Assembly: GCA_030593225.1 (NCBI GenBank)
Contig: JAUVHP010000058.1
Location: 1-6,214, forward strand
Length of the DNA stretch: 6,214 bases
Direction: 5' to 3'
Source of the DNA: an archaeon
GTDB lineage: Archaea; Nanobdellota; Nanobdellia; Pacearchaeales; GW2011-AR1
The notes beneath the pieces were generated by a model. It searched no databases. It was not told where the DNA came from and worked only from the letters and a program-made list of their open reading frames with translations. The position numbers and the translations under genes were made by a program. Shown piece after piece: positions 4,475 to 6,214 of the stretch. The first letter of the stretch is position 1, and the number at the start of each line of letters is the position of its first letter.

Positions 4475-5446
4475 ATGAAAGAAGATTTAATTTTAGAACC
4501 GAGAAAAAAATATGATTATACTCCTGACCAAAATTTGATTTATGATATTATTATAGTTGGTGGGGGGGTTGTTGGATTTTCTACTGCAATGTATGCAAAG
4601 CGTCTTGGTATGAATGTTTTAGTTATTGGCGATTCTTTTGGAGGAACCATAATGCTTACTGATAAAGTGGAAAATTGGCCTGGGATAATTTCTGTGAGCG
4701 GTCAAAAGTTAGCGAAGCTGGTTGAAGAGCATGCTAAAGATTATGATATAGATATTTTGAGAGATGTTGTTGAGAAAGTTGTGCAGGATAAAAATATTTT
4801 TAATGTTAAAACTAAGGACACTGTTTTTAAAAGTAAAACAATTGTTTTTGCAACTGGGACAAAATTAAAGCGATTAGGTGTTTCTGGAGAAAGAAATTTT
4901 GCTGGGAAGGGTGTGAGTTATTGTGCTTTATGCGACGGGATGTTTTTCAAAAATAAAATAGTTGGAATTGTTGGGGGAAGTGATAGTGCAATTAAGGAAG
5001 CTCTTTTTCTTTCTGAACACACAAAGAAAGTTTATGTGATTTATCGTAGAGAAGAGGTTCGTGCAGAAAAAGCGACCTTGGAAAAAATGCAAGAGAGAAT
5101 TAAAGAGGGAAAAATTGAAATTATTAATAATACAAATGTTCTGGAAATTAAAGGAAATAAATTAATGAGCCATGTTGTTTTAGATAAAAGTTTTGATGGT
5201 AAAAAAGAATTGGAATTAGATGGTTTGTTTATTGAAGTTGGGAGAATTCCATTAAGTGATTTAGCTAAGAATATTGGTGTTTTATTAAATAAAAATTCTG
5301 AGATTAAAATAAATCGATTTTCTGAAACAAATGTTAAAGGAGTTTATGCTGCAGGAGATGTTGTGGATACACCATTTAAACAAGCATTTACTGGTGCTGC
5401 CGAAGGTATTTTTGCAGCGTATAAAGCTTATGAATTCATAAAATAA
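4475..5446 (+). CDS. trxB: Thioredoxin reductase (FAD/NAD(P)H-dependent, low-Mr type)
   Basis: This 323-residue flavoenzyme transfers electrons from NAD(P)H through FAD and a redox-active disulfide to thioredoxin-like proteins. The domain order is typical of low-Mr thioredoxin reductase. The FAD motif VGGGVVG (29-34, GxGxxG) follows a 22-residue N-terminal extension; FGGTIMLTDKVENWPG (55-70) and FATGT (125-129) belong to the FAD domain. The redox pair is CALC (C150, C153) followed by DG. Next comes the nucleotide-binding GIVGGSDSA (164-172). YRREEVRAEK (190-199) keeps the Arg pair that usually favours NADPH. The second FAD motif is GVYAAGDVVDTPFKQA (289-304). Length is standard, with no truncation. 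The start at 4475 has a TATA-like box about 25 nt upstream and gives the only long open frame; no Shine-Dalgarno motif is seen. The 44-bp gap to the polyprenyl synthase gene contains a TATA-like box of its own. Confidence 0.93.
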   Translation: MKEDLILEPRKKYDYTPDQNLIYDIIIVGGGVVGFSTAMYAKRLGMNVLVIGDSFGGTIMLTDKVENWPGIISVSGQKLAKLVEEHAKDYDIDILRDVVEKVVQDKNIFNVKTKDTVFKSKTIVFATGTKLKRLGVSGERNFAGKGVSYCALCDGMFFKNKIVGIVGGSDSAIKEALFLSEHTKKVYVIYRREEVRAEKATLEKMQERIKEGKIEIINNTNVLEIKGNKLMSHVVLDKSFDGKKELELDGLFIEVGRIPLSDLAKNIGVLLNKNSEIKINRFSETNVKGVYAAGDVVDTPFKQAFTGAAEGIFAAYKAYEFIK

Positions 5447-5461
5447 TTCTTAAAAGCCAAA

Positions 5462-5470
5462 TTTTAAATA
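5462..5470 (+). promoter_or_regulatory. TATA-like box for the polyprenyl diphosphate synthase gene
   Basis: TTTTAAATA is centred about 25 nt before the ATG at 5491 in the 44-bp gap after trxB, matching the leaderless spacing at other starts in the window. The synthase gene is thus probably transcribed on its own even if some trxB transcripts read through. Confidence 0.4.
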
Positions 5471-5490
5471 AGAATTTACAAAGAAATTAT

Positions 5491-6214
5491 ATGGATAAAT
5501 TAAAAAAATTATTAAAAGAAAACGCAGAAGAAGTTAATTTGGAGTTGGAAAAATTTTTGCCTAAGAATTTTGATTCTGAATGGATGGAGAATATTTTAGG
5601 AAAAGCGAATTTTGATTATGATAATGTTAGTTGTAGTGAGGCCATTTCTAAACCTGCTTGGGATTTGCTTTCTCGTGGAGGAAAAAGATGGCGTCCTTTT
5701 TTAATGAGATTAATTTATGAATCTGTGGGGGGAAATAAAGACATTAAAAAATTTTTAGTTATACCAGAATTAATTCATAATGGAACTTTGATTATTGATG
5801 ATATTGAGGATAATTCAGATACTAGAAGAGGAAGTCCATGCATTCATAAAATATTTGGAGAAGATATTGCAATTAATGCTGGAAATGCGATGTATTATCT
5901 TCCTTTAAATTTAATTATGAAAAGCAATTTAGATAAGGAATTAAAACTGAAAATTTATGAACTTGTAAATAAAGAAATGATTAGAATTTCTTTTGGACAG
6001 GGAATGGATATTTATTGGCATGGGAGCAAAAAGGAAGATGTAAAAGAAAGTCAATATTTGCAAATGTGTGCGTATAAAACAGGGACTTTAGCGAGGATGG
6101 CTGCTAAGTTGGGTGCTATTTTAGGTAAGGCGAGTGAGGAACAAGTTAATGTGCTGGGAAAATTTGCTGAATCAATTGGAGTTGCTTTTCAAATTCAGGA
6201 TGATATTTTAAATA
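5491..6214 (+). CDS. Polyprenyl diphosphate synthase, GGPP synthase-like (3' end outside window)
   Basis: The 241 visible residues form an E-type prenyltransferase, which condenses isopentenyl diphosphate with allylic diphosphates. In archaea the C20 product feeds the ether lipids. Motifs in order are GGKRWRP (63-69, substrate binding), the first Asp-rich motif DDIEDNSDTRRG (103-114), GQGMDIYW (169-176), YKTGTL (195-200) and the second Asp-rich motif QIQDDILN (about 234-241), where the window ends. The wording of DDIEDNS..RRG and GQG-DIYW is closer, from memory, to the eukaryotic type III GGPP synthases than to the usual archaeal DDIMDxxxxRRG enzymes. Residues four and five before DDxxD are Thr99 and Gly98, small rather than aromatic, which fits a product of C20 or longer. 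The start at 5491 has a TATA-like box about 25 nt upstream and no Shine-Dalgarno motif. The missing end should be roughly 60-100 residues. Confidence 0.9.
   Translation, partial: MDKLKKLLKENAEEVNLELEKFLPKNFDSEWMENILGKANFDYDNVSCSEAISKPAWDLLSRGGKRWRPFLMRLIYESVGGNKDIKKFLVIPELIHNGTLIIDDIEDNSDTRRGSPCIHKIFGEDIAINAGNAMYYLPLNLIMKSNLDKELKLKIYELVNKEMIRISFGQGMDIYWHGSKKEDVKESQYLQMCAYKTGTLARMAAKLGAILGKASEEQVNVLGKFAESIGVAFQIQDDILN

Noticed and set aside
4562..4568. Run of seven G in the trxB FAD motif, a possible phase-variable slippage tract or sequencing error
   Set aside because: The frame is intact on both sides and encodes the expected VGGGVVG motif, so there is no evidence of a shift.

Overview
This is very AT-rich DNA whose gene content and promoter layout point to an archaeon, most likely a small-genome DPANN lineage of the Woesearchaeota/Pacearchaeota type. 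The lineage is inferred from overall character, not from a marker gene. The archaeal evidence is an Elp3-type tRNA-modification enzyme, a circularly permuted ribosome-assembly GTPase with an Arg-rich N-terminus, a geranylgeranyl-diphosphate-type synthase, and TATA-like boxes centred about 25-28 nt upstream of several start codons. That spacing implies leaderless mRNAs. There are no tRNA or rRNA genes and no CRISPR array.

Left part (1-1870): the window opens inside the C-terminal acetyltransferase domain of Elp3. A 163-residue orphan protein follows. Convergent with it on the minus strand is a two-gene type II toxin-antitoxin module (RHH-type antitoxin, then RelE/ParE-type toxin, overlapping by 19 bp). 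Between the antitoxin promoter and the next gene lies a 326-bp stretch without an intact gene. It holds a divergent promoter pair, a decayed 5' remnant of a HAD nucleotidase gene, and a pair of TAGTGCCTA direct repeats 21 bp apart just upstream of a TATA box.

Middle (1871-3515): a HAD phosphatase of the UMPH-1/cN-III 5'-nucleotidase type carries an N-terminal module resembling the N-terminus of some transposases. It overlaps by 4 bp a small five-helix VIT1/CCC1-like membrane protein, so the two probably form a translationally coupled operon. A 64-residue orphan ORF converges on the end of that operon.

Right part (3516-6214): a YlqF/Nog2-like circularly permuted GTPase (minus) and a thioredoxin reductase (plus) diverge from a 71-bp promoter region with a palindromic TATA box and a 16-bp palindrome. 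After the reductase comes a polyprenyl diphosphate synthase, cut off by the window end. Its motifs resemble the eukaryotic type III GGPP synthases. This flank looks like housekeeping DNA: ribosome assembly, thiol redox control and membrane-lipid precursor synthesis. The 519-1870 block looks like an accessory pocket inserted between housekeeping genes.

I did not find a clearly new multi-gene defence or mobile system. The points most worth a second look are the module-HAD fusion next to a dead paralog start, its coupling to a VIT-like transporter, and the paired operator-like repeats upstream of it.
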